Positions 40,106-49,491 of a DNA stretch of 64,000 nt are shown one piece after another (position 1 is the stretch's first letter; each line of letters opens with the position of its first letter). This DNA comes from Mycobacteroides chelonae CCUG 47445 (lineage in GTDB: Bacteria > Actinomycetota > Actinomycetes > Mycobacteriales > Mycobacteriaceae). The notes below the pieces were generated by a model. That model was not told where the DNA came from. It did not search any database and saw only the letters and a list, made by a program, of their open reading frames with translations. The position numbers and the translations under genes were made by a program. The DNA lies in contig NZ_CP007220.1 of the NCBI RefSeq assembly GCF_001632805.1, positions 310,001-374,000 of the forward strand. The letters run 5' to 3'.

Positions 40106-40885
40106 ATGGATATCAATGGTGTGTCTGCAATCGTCACGGGTGGCGCCTCGGGTCTGGGTGCCGCAACTGCTCGCCTGCTCGCCGCGCAGGGCGCCAAGGT
40201 CGTCATCGCCGACGTCCAGGACGAAAAGGGTGAGGCTCTGGCCAAGGAACTCGGTGGCGCCTTCGTGCACACCGATGTCACCAGCGAGACCGACGGTATC
40301 GCCGCCGTCGACGCCGCCAAGGAGCTGGGCCCGGTGCGCGTCCTCATCAACTGCGCGGGCGTCGGCTGGCCCGGCCGCACCATCGGCAAGGACGGGCAGT
40401 ACGCCTCGGCACACTCGCTGGACATCTTCTCCAAGGTCATCGGCATCAACCTGATCGGCTCGTTCAACCTGATCCGTCTCGCGGCCACCGCGATCAGCCA
40501 GGAAGAGCCGGTCGACGAGTTCGGTGAGCGCGGCGCCATCGTCAACACCGCCTCCGTCGCGGCGTTCGACGGCCAGATCGGCCAGGCCGCCTACTCGGCG
40601 TCCAAGGGCGGAATCGTGGGCATGACGCTGCCGATCGCGCGTGATCTGTCGGTCGTGGGCATCCGTGTCAACACCATCGCGCCGGGTCTCATCGACACCC
40701 CGATCTACGGTGAGGGCGACTCCGCGCAACAGTTCAAGGACCGCCTGGCACCGAACGTGCTCTACCCGCAGCGCCTGGGTAACCCCGAGGAATTCGCCTC
40801 GCTGGCCCTTGAGCTCGTCACCAACAGCTACATGAATGCCGAGACGATTCGCATCGACGGCGGAGCCCGCCTCCAGCCGAAGTAG
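40106..40885 (+). CDS. HSD10-like short-chain dehydrogenase
   Basis: 259 residues from ATG 40106. Rossmann TGGASGLGAATARLLAAQGA, NAG motif (INCAGVG), and the catalytic Tyr-x3-Lys (AYSASKGG). Closest in design to 17-beta-HSD10 / 3-hydroxyacyl-CoA dehydrogenase type 2 (compare M. tuberculosis Rv1144). NAD-dependent oxidation of 3-hydroxyacyl-CoA or steroid alcohols. Confidence 0.88.
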   Translation: MDINGVSAIVTGGASGLGAATARLLAAQGAKVVIADVQDEKGEALAKELGGAFVHTDVTSETDGIAAVDAAKELGPVRVLINCAGVGWPGRTIGKDGQYASAHSLDIFSKVIGINLIGSFNLIRLAATAISQEEPVDEFGERGAIVNTASVAAFDGQIGQAAYSASKGGIVGMTLPIARDLSVVGIRVNTIAPGLIDTPIYGEGDSAQQFKDRLAPNVLYPQRLGNPEEFASLALELVTNSYMNAETIRIDGGARLQPK

Positions 40886-40920
40886 CGCTACTTGTCGGTG
40901 GCCTATGGAACATTGGAGAG

Positions 40921-42159
40921 ATGGCCACCACTTCGACAGTGGAGACACTGTCGAACGCGGACGAGGCTGCCGAGCACATCGCTCGGCAGTCTTTCGCCGA
41001 CGCACATGTCGGCACGGTCGGGCTGGAGCTGGAATCTCATACCGTCGAGCTGACGGCTCCGCACCGCAGGGTCAGCTGGAATCGGCTGCATGACATCGCG
41101 GAGACCGTTCACGATCTGCCCGGTCGCAGCGCGATCACCTTTGAACCGGGTGGGGCCGTCGAACTCTCCGGACCCCCGCACGCCGATATCTGGTCGGCGA
41201 TCTCGTCGATGCGGGCCGATCACTCGATCCTGACCTCGACATACCGTGGCGCCGGGATTGCGCTGGCCAGCTTGGGCACCGACCCGCTGCGCACACCCGA
41301 ACGCGTCAATCCCGCAGCACGGTACGCCGCGATGGCAGGCCATTTCGGTGCTGCTGGTTTCGGTGAGACCGCGCTGCAGATGATGACCTGCACCGCGTCA
41401 TTGCAGGTCAATCTGCAGTCCGGGACACCGCGGCAATGGCGGGACAGATTTGTGCTGGCGCAGCGGATGGGTCCGACGATGGCGGCGCTCTCGGCCTCCT
41501 CGCCGATGCTTGCCGGTCGGCGTACGGGGCGGCGAAACACCCGACAGTGGATCTGGGACAACCTGGACCCGCGACGCTGCGCCCCGGTCGAGATCGGCAC
41601 CGACCCGACCGAATCCTGGGTCAGATATGCGTTGCGAGCACCCGTCATGCTGGTGCGAAACAAGGAGGGCGCCGATGCGGTTGTCACCCATGTGCCGTTC
41701 CAATCCTGGGCTGACGGGACCGTGCGGCTTGCAGGGCGCGCTCCCACCACCGAAGACCTCGACTATCACCTGACCACGCTGTTTCCTCCGGTGCGACCGC
41801 GCCGCTGGTTGGAGCTGCGGTACCTTGACGCAGCACCGGATTGGTGGTGGCCCGCGCTGGCATTCACCGTGGTCGCCGCGCTCGACCATCCGCAGGTCGC
41901 CGATATCGCCGCGGAGACGGTTGAACCTGTTGGTGACGCGTGGGAGGCGGCATCGCGAGCCGGCCTGGCGGATCCCGCCCTCCATGCGGCCGGGCGTCGG
42001 CTGGTGGCGGCGGCGTGCGCGGTGGCGCCGTCCGAGCTGGCCGCGGACATGGCCTTCCTACTGGAACGTGTCGAAGAAGGCCGATGTCCCGCCGACGATT
42101 TCATGGATAATGTGACGGAATACGGTGTGGAGCAGGCGTTTTCGGGAGCGACCCAATGA
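40921..42159 (+). CDS. egtA: Glutamate-cysteine ligase EgtA
   Basis: 412 residues. ATP-dependent gamma-glutamylcysteine synthesis, the first step of mycobacterial ergothioneine. GCS-type catalytic features ([39 protein letters not shown]). First of five coupled genes (egtA-B overlap ATGA). Confidence 0.95.
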   Translation: MATTSTVETLSNADEAAEHIARQSFADAHVGTVGLELESHTVELTAPHRRVSWNRLHDIAETVHDLPGRSAITFEPGGAVELSGPPHADIWSAISSMRADHSILTSTYRGAGIALASLGTDPLRTPERVNPAARYAAMAGHFGAAGFGETALQMMTCTASLQVNLQSGTPRQWRDRFVLAQRMGPTMAALSASSPMLAGRRTGRRNTRQWIWDNLDPRRCAPVEIGTDPTESWVRYALRAPVMLVRNKEGADAVVTHVPFQSWADGTVRLAGRAPTTEDLDYHLTTLFPPVRPRRWLELRYLDAAPDWWWPALAFTVVAALDHPQVADIAAETVEPVGDAWEAASRAGLADPALHAAGRRLVAAACAVAPSELAADMAFLLERVEEGRCPADDFMDNVTEYGVEQAFSGATQ

Positions 42160-43451
42160 TCCGGGAAAAGTTGGTGCGCGACCTCGAAGCCGCGCGTCTG
42201 CGCACGCTGACCATCACCGATCATGATGATGCCGAGCTCCATCGTCAGTACGACCCCCTGATGAGTCCGCTGGTGTGGGACCTGGCGCATATCGGACAGC
42301 AGGAAGAACTCTGGCTGCTGCGCGACGGTGATCCGCAGAAACCGGGAATGCTGCCCGGCGACATCGAGTCCCTCTATGACGCCTTCCGTCACACCCGGGC
42401 CAGCCGGGTGCAGCTGCCGCTGCTCTCCCCGGCACAGGCGCGTTCGTTCTGTCACGAGGTGCGAGGCCGGGTTCTAGACCGGTTGGAGGCACTGCCCTCC
42501 GACGGTTCGGCAGGTTCGGACGAATTCACCTACGCCATGGTGCTCAGCCATGAACATCAGCATGACGAAACCATGTTGCAGGCCTTATCGATTCGTCGTG
42601 GAGCCGCCCTGCTGGAGCGCGTGGAACCGTTGCCGCCGGGCCGCGCTGGGGTGGCGGGAACCTCGGTGCTGGTGCCGGCGGGTCCGTTCGTACTCGGCGT
42701 CGACGCGATCGACGAGCCGTTCTCGCTGGACAATGAGCGCCCCGCACACGTGGTGGATCTCCCGAGTTTTCGGATCGGCAAGGTTCCGGTGACCAACGCC
42801 GAGTGGTCGGCATTCATCGCAGACGGCGGATATCGACGCGAGAAGTTCTGGTCCGAGGCCGGATGGACACATCGGTGCATGGAAGACCTTACGGCGCCCA
42901 AGTTTTGGAACCGCGGCGGAACGCTGACGCGGTTCGGACGTGAGGTGCAGAGAGTGCCCGATGAGCCGGTGCAGCATGTCACCTTTCATGAGGCACAGGC
43001 CTACGCCGCCTGGGCGGGCGGGCGATTGCCCACCGAAGCCGAATGGGAAAAGGCCTGCGTCTGGGATCCGGAAGTCTCTGTGCGACGGCGCTTCCCGTGG
43101 GGTGAGGATGCCCCGGGCCGTGACCGAGCCAACCTCGGCGGAGGTGCCCTGGGACCGGCCCCGGTCGGCGCCTATCCTGCATCGGCGTCGCCCTACGGTG
43201 CCGAACAGATGCTCGGCGACGTGTGGGAGTGGACCACCTCACCACTGCGGCCCTGGCCCGGCTTCACCCCGATGATCTACCAGCAGTACAGCGAGCCGTT
43301 CTTCGAAGGTTCCGGGGCCGGTGACTACCGGGTGCTGCGCGGGGGTTCGTGGGCCGTGTCCCCATCGATCATGCGGCCCAGCTTCCGCAACTGGGATCAC
43401 CCGATCCGCCGACAGATCTTCAGCGGCGTTCGTCTGGCCTGGGACGTCTAG
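42156..43451 (+). CDS. egtB: Ergothioneine sulfoxide synthase EgtB
   Basis: 431 residues. N-terminal DinB-like domain provides the non-heme iron ligands (His45 in [17 protein letters not shown] at 132-138, with His132, His136 and Glu138). C-terminal formylglycine-generating-enzyme-like domain ([29 protein letters not shown]). Joins hercynine and gamma-glutamylcysteine as the sulfoxide. Confidence 0.96.
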   Translation: MIREKLVRDLEAARLRTLTITDHDDAELHRQYDPLMSPLVWDLAHIGQQEELWLLRDGDPQKPGMLPGDIESLYDAFRHTRASRVQLPLLSPAQARSFCHEVRGRVLDRLEALPSDGSAGSDEFTYAMVLSHEHQHDETMLQALSIRRGAALLERVEPLPPGRAGVAGTSVLVPAGPFVLGVDAIDEPFSLDNERPAHVVDLPSFRIGKVPVTNAEWSAFIADGGYRREKFWSEAGWTHRCMEDLTAPKFWNRGGTLTRFGREVQRVPDEPVQHVTFHEAQAYAAWAGGRLPTEAEWEKACVWDPEVSVRRRFPWGEDAPGRDRANLGGGALGPAPVGAYPASASPYGAEQMLGDVWEWTTSPLRPWPGFTPMIYQQYSEPFFEGSGAGDYRVLRGGSWAVSPSIMRPSFRNWDHPIRRQIFSGVRLAWDV

Positions 43452-43452
43452 C

Positions 43453-44133
43453 ATGTGTCGTCATCTGGGCTGGTTGGGTGAGCCACGGAGCCTGGCGTCG
43501 CTGATGCTGGACCCGCCGCATGGCCTTGTGGTGCAGTCATATTCACCGCGACGTCAAAAGCATGGTCTGGTAAACGCCGACGGGTGGGGTGCCGGGTTCT
43601 TCATCGACGGGGCACCTCGTAGATGGCGCAGTGCACGTCCACTGTGGGGTGATGCGTCCTTCGCCTCGGTGGCTCCGGTGTTGCGCAGCGGATGCATGGT
43701 GGCTGCGGTGCGGTCCGCGAGTGTCGGAATGCCCATCGACGAGTCCGCCGCCGCCCCGTTCACGGATGGCACCTGGCTGTTGTCGCACAACGGGATTGTC
43801 GATCGCGGCGCGGTGGGCCAGGTGTCGGGTGCGGAGTCGGTGGTCGATAGCGCGGTGCTGGCGGCCCGGATCTTTGCGTCGGGCCCGGAGAACCTGGGAG
43901 AGACGGTTCGGCGGATCGGCGCCGCGGATCCATCAGCGCGACTGAATATTATGGCGGCCAACGGAAATGAGTTGATCGCCACAACCTGGGGTGACACCCT
44001 GTCGATTCTGGAGGCCGCCGACGGTGTGGTGGTGGCGAGCGAACCGTACGACGACGACCCGTCCTGGGTCGACATCCCGGACCGGCGATTGGTGCGGGTA
44101 CGCGATGGGAAGGTAGAGGTGGCGCCACTATGA
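43453..44133 (+). CDS. egtC: Ergothioneine pathway glutamine amidotransferase-like hydrolase EgtC
   Basis: 226 residues starting MCRHLGW. The N-terminal Cys is the Ntn nucleophile of class II amidohydrolases. Removes the glutamyl group from the sulfoxide. Follows egtB by one base and overlaps egtD by ATGA. Confidence 0.95.
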   Translation: MCRHLGWLGEPRSLASLMLDPPHGLVVQSYSPRRQKHGLVNADGWGAGFFIDGAPRRWRSARPLWGDASFASVAPVLRSGCMVAAVRSASVGMPIDESAAAPFTDGTWLLSHNGIVDRGAVGQVSGAESVVDSAVLAARIFASGPENLGETVRRIGAADPSARLNIMAANGNELIATTWGDTLSILEAADGVVVASEPYDDDPSWVDIPDRRLVRVRDGKVEVAPL

Positions 44134-45086
44134 CCATGACCCTGGAGAATCACCTAGCCTCTGGTGCGGCGGCCGAGGCGCTACGCCGTGATGTTCGGCA
44201 GGGCTTGACCGCAGATGCGAAATCGCTTCCTCCTAAATGGTTTTACGACGAAGTGGGTAGCGATCTGTTTGACGAGATCACTCGGTTGCCGGAGTATTAC
44301 CCAACACGGACCGAGGCTGGCCTACTGCGTACCCATGCAGACGACATCGCGTCGGCTTCGGGTGCCGACACCCTGGTGGAGCTGGGCAGTGGCACCTCAG
44401 AAAAGACGCGAATGCTGCTCGACGCGTTGTCTCCCAAGACGTTCATCCCCTTCGACGTGGATTCCGGGGTGCTGCGCGCGGCGGGGGATGCTCTGGTCAC
44501 CGAGTACCCGGGGATGCGAGTGCGGGCTGTGTGTGGCGACTTCGAGCAGGACCTCGGGCGGATTCCCCGGGAGGGGCGGCGTCTCGTCGCCTTCTTGGGA
44601 TCCACGATCGGAAATCTGACCACGCAGCCGCGGGCACGATTCCTGGCCGATGTCGCGGACACCCTGCAACCCGGTGAAATGCTGTTACTCGGAACTGATT
44701 TGGTGAAGGACACCGGCCGCCTGGTGCGTGCCTACGATGACAGCGCCGGTGTGACGGCCGCTTTCAATCGCAATGTGCTGGCGGTGATCAATCGTGAACT
44801 CGATGCCGATTTCGACTTGGAGGCTTTCGAGCACGTCGCGTTGTGGAACGGTGACGAGGAACGCATGGAGATGTGGCTGCGCTCCGTGCGCGACCAGCGG
44901 GTAACCATCGAAGCTCTGGACCTCGTCGTAGATTTCGGGGCGGGGGAGATGATGTTGACCGAGGTGTCGTGCAAGTTCCGACAGGAGGGTGTGGCGCGGG
45001 AGTTGGCCGCTGCGGGCCTGCGCCAGACTCATTGGTGGACGGATGGTTCCCATGACTTCGGACTGTCGTTGGCGGTGAAGCAGTGA
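44130..45086 (+). CDS. egtD: Histidine N-alpha-methyltransferase EgtD
   Basis: 318 residues. SAM-dependent histidine trimethylation to hercynine; SAM motif [20 protein letters not shown]. Overlaps egtE by GTGA. Confidence 0.96.
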   Translation: MTMTLENHLASGAAAEALRRDVRQGLTADAKSLPPKWFYDEVGSDLFDEITRLPEYYPTRTEAGLLRTHADDIASASGADTLVELGSGTSEKTRMLLDALSPKTFIPFDVDSGVLRAAGDALVTEYPGMRVRAVCGDFEQDLGRIPREGRRLVAFLGSTIGNLTTQPRARFLADVADTLQPGEMLLLGTDLVKDTGRLVRAYDDSAGVTAAFNRNVLAVINRELDADFDLEAFEHVALWNGDEERMEMWLRSVRDQRVTIEALDLVVDFGAGEMMLTEVSCKFRQEGVARELAAAGLRQTHWWTDGSHDFGLSLAVKQ

Positions 45087-46150
45087 GTCTGGGTGAGGTG
45101 TGGCGGCAGGTCCGGCCACCGGTTCTCGGTGTGCACCTGGATTCGGCGGCATGTTCACGGCAGAGCGTTGACACCATTCGGGCGGTGGCTCAGCACGCCG
45201 AACACGAGGCGCAGATAGGCGGGTACGTGGCGCAGGAAGCCGCGGCGCCGGTACTCGAGGCTGGACGTGCCGCAGTACGTCACCTGACGGGCATGCCCGG
45301 GGCGCAGGTGCAATTCACCACCGGCGCCGCCGATGCCCTGCGTACGCTGCTGCAGTCGTGGCCGGTCGATGCCGGACGGGTTGTCGCTTGTCTGCCCGGT
45401 GAATTCGGCCCGAACCTGATGATCATGAACCACTTCGGATTCACCCCGGTGTGGTTGCCTGTCGACGGAGACGGCCGCGCCGATATTGACGGGATTGAGG
45501 CCTTTCTGCGCCGCGAGAAGGTGGACCTGGTGCATTTCACCGTTGTCGGTAGCCACCGTGGCACCGTGCAGCCCGCCGCGGACGTGGTCGCGTTGGCGCG
45601 TGCGGCCGGGGTGCCGGTCGTTGTCGATGCCGCGCAGGCCCTGGGACATATCGACTGCACTCATGGCGCCGACGCCATGTACGCACCGTCACGGAAGTGG
45701 TTGGCCGGTCCGCGTGGTGTGGGTGTGCTTGCCGTCAATCCGGCTCTTGCACATCTGATTCCGCAATGGGCTGGCCATGTGGAGGCACATGTCGCGGGCT
45801 GGGTGGGGCTGTCGGTCGCGGTGGGGCAGCATCTGGCGGCCGGTCCCTCGGAGGTTCAGGGCGCGTTGGCTGAGCGTGGGCGGGCCGCCCGAAAGATCCT
45901 GGGGGAACTCGACGATTGGCGGGTGGTGGAGTCCGTGGACGAACCTAGTGCCATCACCACACTGGAGCCCATTGGGGACGTCGACGTGGTCGCGGTGCGT
46001 ACGCACCTCATCGAGGAGCATGCGATCGTGACGACCGCTGCAGAGACCGTGCGAGCACCGTTCGAGATGACCAAGCCGGTGCTTCGGATCAGCCCGCATG
46101 TCGATGGCACCGATGAGGAGCTGGAGCAGTTGGCCGACGCGTTGGCCTAG
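45083..46150 (+). CDS. egtE: PLP-dependent C-S lyase EgtE
   Basis: 355 residues from GTG 45083. PLP aminotransferase class V fold with the lysine in [21 protein letters not shown] binds PLP. Cleaves the sulfoxide to ergothioneine. Last gene of the operon. Confidence 0.95.
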   Translation: MSLGEVWRQVRPPVLGVHLDSAACSRQSVDTIRAVAQHAEHEAQIGGYVAQEAAAPVLEAGRAAVRHLTGMPGAQVQFTTGAADALRTLLQSWPVDAGRVVACLPGEFGPNLMIMNHFGFTPVWLPVDGDGRADIDGIEAFLRREKVDLVHFTVVGSHRGTVQPAADVVALARAAGVPVVVDAAQALGHIDCTHGADAMYAPSRKWLAGPRGVGVLAVNPALAHLIPQWAGHVEAHVAGWVGLSVAVGQHLAAGPSEVQGALAERGRAARKILGELDDWRVVESVDEPSAITTLEPIGDVDVVAVRTHLIEEHAIVTTAAETVRAPFEMTKPVLRISPHVDGTDEELEQLADALA

Positions 46151-46242
46151 TCCTCAAGGCGTAGACCTGTGGCTTCCCCAGTATTTTTCTCGGCGCAGAT
46201 GACCTATCTGATGCGAGTTCGGGTATAGGCGCGGCGAAATTT

Positions 46243-46258
46243 AGGTAGTCGGCTACTC
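46243..46258. promoter_or_regulatory. Palindrome like GAGTA-N6-TACTC, upstream of the repeat mini-protein
   Basis: AGGTAGTCGGCTACTC, 82 bases before the start at 46340 and matching the element at 1011-1026 at the core GTAGTCG-x2-TACTC plus an upstream AATT. The region 46151-46339 otherwise shows a T-rich stretch after egtE and no recognised gene. Confidence 0.45.
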
Positions 46259-46339
46259 GTGCCGGGGTCGGCAGTTCGATGCCACCGTGGCGTTGCCCGC
46301 GCAGCGCGGGTGAAGCTAACGAACAGGCAAGGACCTCTC

Positions 46340-46633
46340 ATGAGTAACTGGCAGTGGATGGGTAATCATGCGGATGCTCCCTCGGCGGTGGAGGCGGCCA
46401 ATCAGGCGGGGTGCGGCGCCGGTGAAGTGGTCTTCGAAGTGAATGACAACGGCACCGTGGGACTGTACATATACCTCAATACTGTAGGCAGCGTGAAGAA
46501 GTGGCGCTGGATGGGTAATCATGCGGATGCTCCCTCGGCGGTGGAGGCGGCCAATCAGGCAGGGTGCGGCGCCGGTGAGGCGGTCTATGCGGCCAATGAT
46601 GCCGGGACAGTCGGGCTCTATCTCCTCAGATAG
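46340..46633 (+). CDS. Mini-protein made of two tandem 51-residue repeats
   Basis: 97 residues from ATG 46340 (GGAC upstream). Two near-identical repeats, each W[QR]WMGNHADAPSAVEAANQ then AGCGAGE, with a single Cys and ending N-D-x-G-T-V-G-L-Y. The DNA repeats (46355-46425, 46508-46578; period 153 bases) differ at one position, so the duplication is recent or homogenised. No signal peptide. I know no family for it. Followed 44 bases on by a DUF5995 gene. Confidence 0.75.
   Translation: MSNWQWMGNHADAPSAVEAANQAGCGAGEVVFEVNDNGTVGLYIYLNTVGSVKKWRWMGNHADAPSAVEAANQAGCGAGEAVYAANDAGTVGLYLLR
46355..46425 (+). repeat. First copy of a 71-bp direct repeat within the mini-protein gene
   Basis: 71 bases repeated at 46508-46578 with one substitution (GCGGGG versus GCAGGG) and a period of 153 bases. 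In frame, so it doubles a protein module rather than disrupting it. Confidence 0.9.
46508..46578 (+). repeat. Second copy of the 71-bp direct repeat
   Basis: Second copy of the element at 46355-46425; encodes the second WMGNHADAPSAVEAANQ module. Confidence 0.9.
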
Positions 46634-46677
46634 GCGCGCGCGGTGAAACCGGATGGCTCTTCCTGAAAGGAAAAGGC

Positions 46678-47505
46678 GTGCCAGAGAACATAGCCCCCTT
46701 GGATCCCCTGCCAACCTGCAGGACGATCGATGAAGTCGTTGCGGCGATCGACTCGATCATCATGTGGTCAATCGGGGTATCAAGCAGACTCGGATACTTC
46801 GCGGCGCTGTACAAGAGGATTACCCTCGCGGTCGGCGTCGCGATTGAGCAGCATGTGTTCCAGGATGGCGCACGGATGGAACGGTTCGATGTGGAATTCG
46901 CCGAGCGCTATTTCGCTGCGTTGAATGGCTACTTCCACCCGGGTCAGTACGGCAAACCCGCGCACTCGTGGCAGGTGACATTCGACTCGGCTCACCTGGA
47001 GCAGCCAATTCTGGTGCAGCACATGCTCGCCGGGGTCAATGCGCACATTGGGCTTGACCTTGGAATTGTTGTCCAGAATGTCGCCAGGGGTGCCCAGCTG
47101 CAGTCGTTGCGCGAGGATTTCAACCGGCTCAACGCGGTGCTGGCCAGTCAGGTGAACGGCGTGGTGGGAGACATCAACGAGTTGTCTCCGGTGTTGGCCG
47201 ACTTGTACGCGGTGCTCCAGGAACGGCAGATCGCAGTGATCAACGAATCGGTCAAAGCATTTCGGGATAGCGCTTGGCGGTTCGCCGCTGTGCTGGCCGC
47301 CTTGCCGGATGTTCTCGATCCGGGCGTGATCCTGGCGCGCGATCTGCACATCGCGCAGCAGGGGGCGCTGGTCTACAGTCCGCCCGCGCCAATGTCGGTG
47401 TTTGTCAACGCGATCGCCGCGCGGGAGAGTCGCGATGTGGTGGCGAACCTACGGGAGCTGGATCGAATTGCGGTGACACCGGCGCCGATATGCACCGTGA
47501 TGTGA
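46678..47505 (+). CDS. DUF5995-family protein
   Basis: 275 residues from GTG 46678, 44 bases after the repeat mini-protein and probably in the same operon. Recognised as DUF5995 by the YGKPAHSWQVTFD region and HMLAGVNAHIGLDL (His115, Asn121, His123, Asp127), which could form a metal or catalytic site. Mostly helical; no signal peptide or membrane segment. Function unknown. Confidence 0.72.
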   Translation: MPENIAPLDPLPTCRTIDEVVAAIDSIIMWSIGVSSRLGYFAALYKRITLAVGVAIEQHVFQDGARMERFDVEFAERYFAALNGYFHPGQYGKPAHSWQVTFDSAHLEQPILVQHMLAGVNAHIGLDLGIVVQNVARGAQLQSLREDFNRLNAVLASQVNGVVGDINELSPVLADLYAVLQERQIAVINESVKAFRDSAWRFAAVLAALPDVLDPGVILARDLHIAQQGALVYSPPAPMSVFVNAIAARESRDVVANLRELDRIAVTPAPICTVM

Positions 47506-47520
47506 TGCGGCACGCCATGT

Positions 47521-48996
47521 TCAGATCAGCTCCCAAGTGTGCACCGGTTCGTTGGAATGCATGTGTTCGCAATACATCCGGAGCATCTCGCTGAGCGCCG
47601 CCTTGCGAGTCAACCCACGCTCTTCGAGCGCACCGACGGTGTGGGTCTGCCAGGCCGCGCCGTTGATGCCAGATTTCGCTCGCGCCTCAATGACCCCGAG
47701 GTAACGATCGCGCACCTCGGTGGCCACCCCCCAGCGTCGTAATCCTTCATGTGCCATGGGCAGCAGGTGCCGCAGCGTCAGTTCATCGGCCGTGATCTCG
47801 CCCACGCCGGGCCAGTACATTCTGGCTTCTGCACCACGCCGCGCACCCTCCAGGAAATTGTCATGTGCCGCAGCGAAAGTCATCTTCGTCCAGACGGGCC
47901 GATCATCCTCAGACAGGGCTCGAAGCGCGCCGTAGTAGAACGCGGCATTGGCCATCACATCGATCACCGAGGGCCCGGCGGGCAGCACGCGATTCTCCAC
48001 GCGTAGATGTGGTGTGCCATCGACGACGTCGTAGATCGGGCGGTTCCAGCGATAGACCGTTCCGTTGTGCAACCGCAGTTCCTGAAGCCGAGGCGCCCTC
48101 CCCGCCGCGAGCTCGGCCACCGGGTCCTCGTCCGAGATCTCCGGCAGCAGCGATGGGAAGTAGAGGACATTCTCTTCGAACAGGTCGAAGATCGACGTGA
48201 TCCAGCGCTCGCCGAACCACACCCGTGGGCGCACCCCCTGCACCTTGAGTTCCTGCGGCCTGGTGTCGGTGGACTGCGTGAAGAGCTCGATGCGCGTCTC
48301 CGCCCATAGGGACTTGCCGAAGAAGAACGGTGAGTTGGCGGCCAGCGCCAGCTGCGGGCCCGCCAGCAGCTGGGCGGCGTTCCAATTGGCTGCGAAGTCG
48401 TCGGGTGCCACCTGCAGATGCAGTTGCATGCTGGTACACGCCGACTCCGGGGCGATGGACGGCGACCTGATACTGAGACGCTCCGAACCGGTGATGTCGA
48501 TCTGCATGTCCTCACCACGGGCGTTGAACACCGCGTCGTTCAATGCCCGATAGCGGGAGGACGGGCTCATCCACGCGCCGTCCAGGTGTTCGGGCATGAC
48601 CGTTGGCAGGATGCCGATCATCACGATGTGTGCGCCGCGTTCGCCGGCCCGCTGCTCTGCTGCGTTCAGGCTCGTGCGCACGTCGTCTTCGAGTTCCAGG
48701 GCCGCCGAGCCGGGGAGCGCGCGGGGCGGCACATTGAGTTCGATGTTGTAGGCGCCCAGTTCCGTCTGAAAGGCCGGATCGGCGATCGACGCGAGAACTT
48801 CGGTATTGGTCATCGCCGGCTGGTAATCGCTGTCGACGAGGTTGAACTCGATCTCCATGCCGGTCAGCGGTCGTTCGAAGTCGAATCTGGACTCCGACAG
48901 CATGGTCTCGAACACGTCCAGACAGTTCTGCACCTTGGTGCGATAGGCCCGGCGGTGCTCACCGGTGAACTGGGTGCGTGCGACTTCGTCGCCCAT
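47521..48996 (-). CDS. Glutamate-cysteine ligase-type (GCS2) carboxylate-amine ligase
   Basis: 491 residues from ATG 48996-48994. GCS2/YbdK-like: GMEIEFNLVDSDYQPAMTN, the LGAYNIELNVPP motif, CTSMQLHLQV, and a C-terminal WPGVGEITADEL. ATP-dependent ligation of an amine to a glutamate-like carboxylate; substrate unknown. Distinct from egtA. Convergent with the DUF5995 gene. Confidence 0.84.
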   Translation of the reverse strand: MGDEVARTQFTGEHRRAYRTKVQNCLDVFETMLSESRFDFERPLTGMEIEFNLVDSDYQPAMTNTEVLASIADPAFQTELGAYNIELNVPPRALPGSAALELEDDVRTSLNAAEQRAGERGAHIVMIGILPTVMPEHLDGAWMSPSSRYRALNDAVFNARGEDMQIDITGSERLSIRSPSIAPESACTSMQLHLQVAPDDFAANWNAAQLLAGPQLALAANSPFFFGKSLWAETRIELFTQSTDTRPQELKVQGVRPRVWFGERWITSIFDLFEENVLYFPSLLPEISDEDPVAELAAGRAPRLQELRLHNGTVYRWNRPIYDVVDGTPHLRVENRVLPAGPSVIDVMANAAFYYGALRALSEDDRPVWTKMTFAAAHDNFLEGARRGAEARMYWPGVGEITADELTLRHLLPMAHEGLRRWGVATEVRDRYLGVIEARAKSGINGAAWQTHTVGALEERGLTRKAALSEMLRMYCEHMHSNEPVHTWELI

Positions 48997-49191
48997 GGGT
49001 CGTATTCTTCCCCAACGGGGGGCTAGGACCTGGTGATTCGCCCGTACGCGGCCCCAGACGATTCGGCGAAAAAAGGTTGAAAAACATGGAACCAAATCAG
49101 CACCAGTGCCGTCGTATCTGATCAGAGGCACAATCTGGCGACGAACCGCGCCATCGTGTGCGCGTGGGACCGGTTCCTTGGGGAGGTATTT

Positions 49192-49491
49192 ATGAGCGAC
49201 ATCATGAAGGCCAACGGTGCCGAGATGGCTCGGTTGGCGAGTCGCGTCGCAGGACGTGCGAAGGATGCGTTTCCCGATGTTGATTTCGAGGCGGCGGCCA
49301 ACGCGGTTGCCGGTACCGAGTTCGCTGAGGTGCTGCGGGCCGTCAGTGCCGCGCTCAAACGTGCCGGGGGCGGTGCGTCCGAACGCATCGAGGGCATTTC
49401 ACACTTTGTTCAGACCAGCTCGGGCTCGTTGACGGGCCAGGACGCCGCTAACGGCAGGCAGGTCACCAGGGCCGGAGAGGTCAGGCTGTGA
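49192..49491 (+). CDS. ESX-associated small helical protein (EspC/DUF2580-like)
   Basis: 99 residues from ATG 49192 with GGAGG upstream. Helical, no signal peptide; SHFVQTSSGSLTGQDAANGRQV resembles the C-terminus of DUF2580/EspC-like ESX substrates. Overlaps the next gene's GTG by GTGA, so the two are translated together and may form a secreted pair or a chaperone-cargo complex. Confidence 0.65.
   Translation: MSDIMKANGAEMARLASRVAGRAKDAFPDVDFEAAANAVAGTEFAEVLRAVSAALKRAGGGASERIEGISHFVQTSSGSLTGQDAANGRQVTRAGEVRL

Noticed and set aside
46340..46633. CRISPR or minisatellite array
   Set aside because: Only two copies with a 153-base period, in frame and coding; no spacers of constant length and no cas genes.
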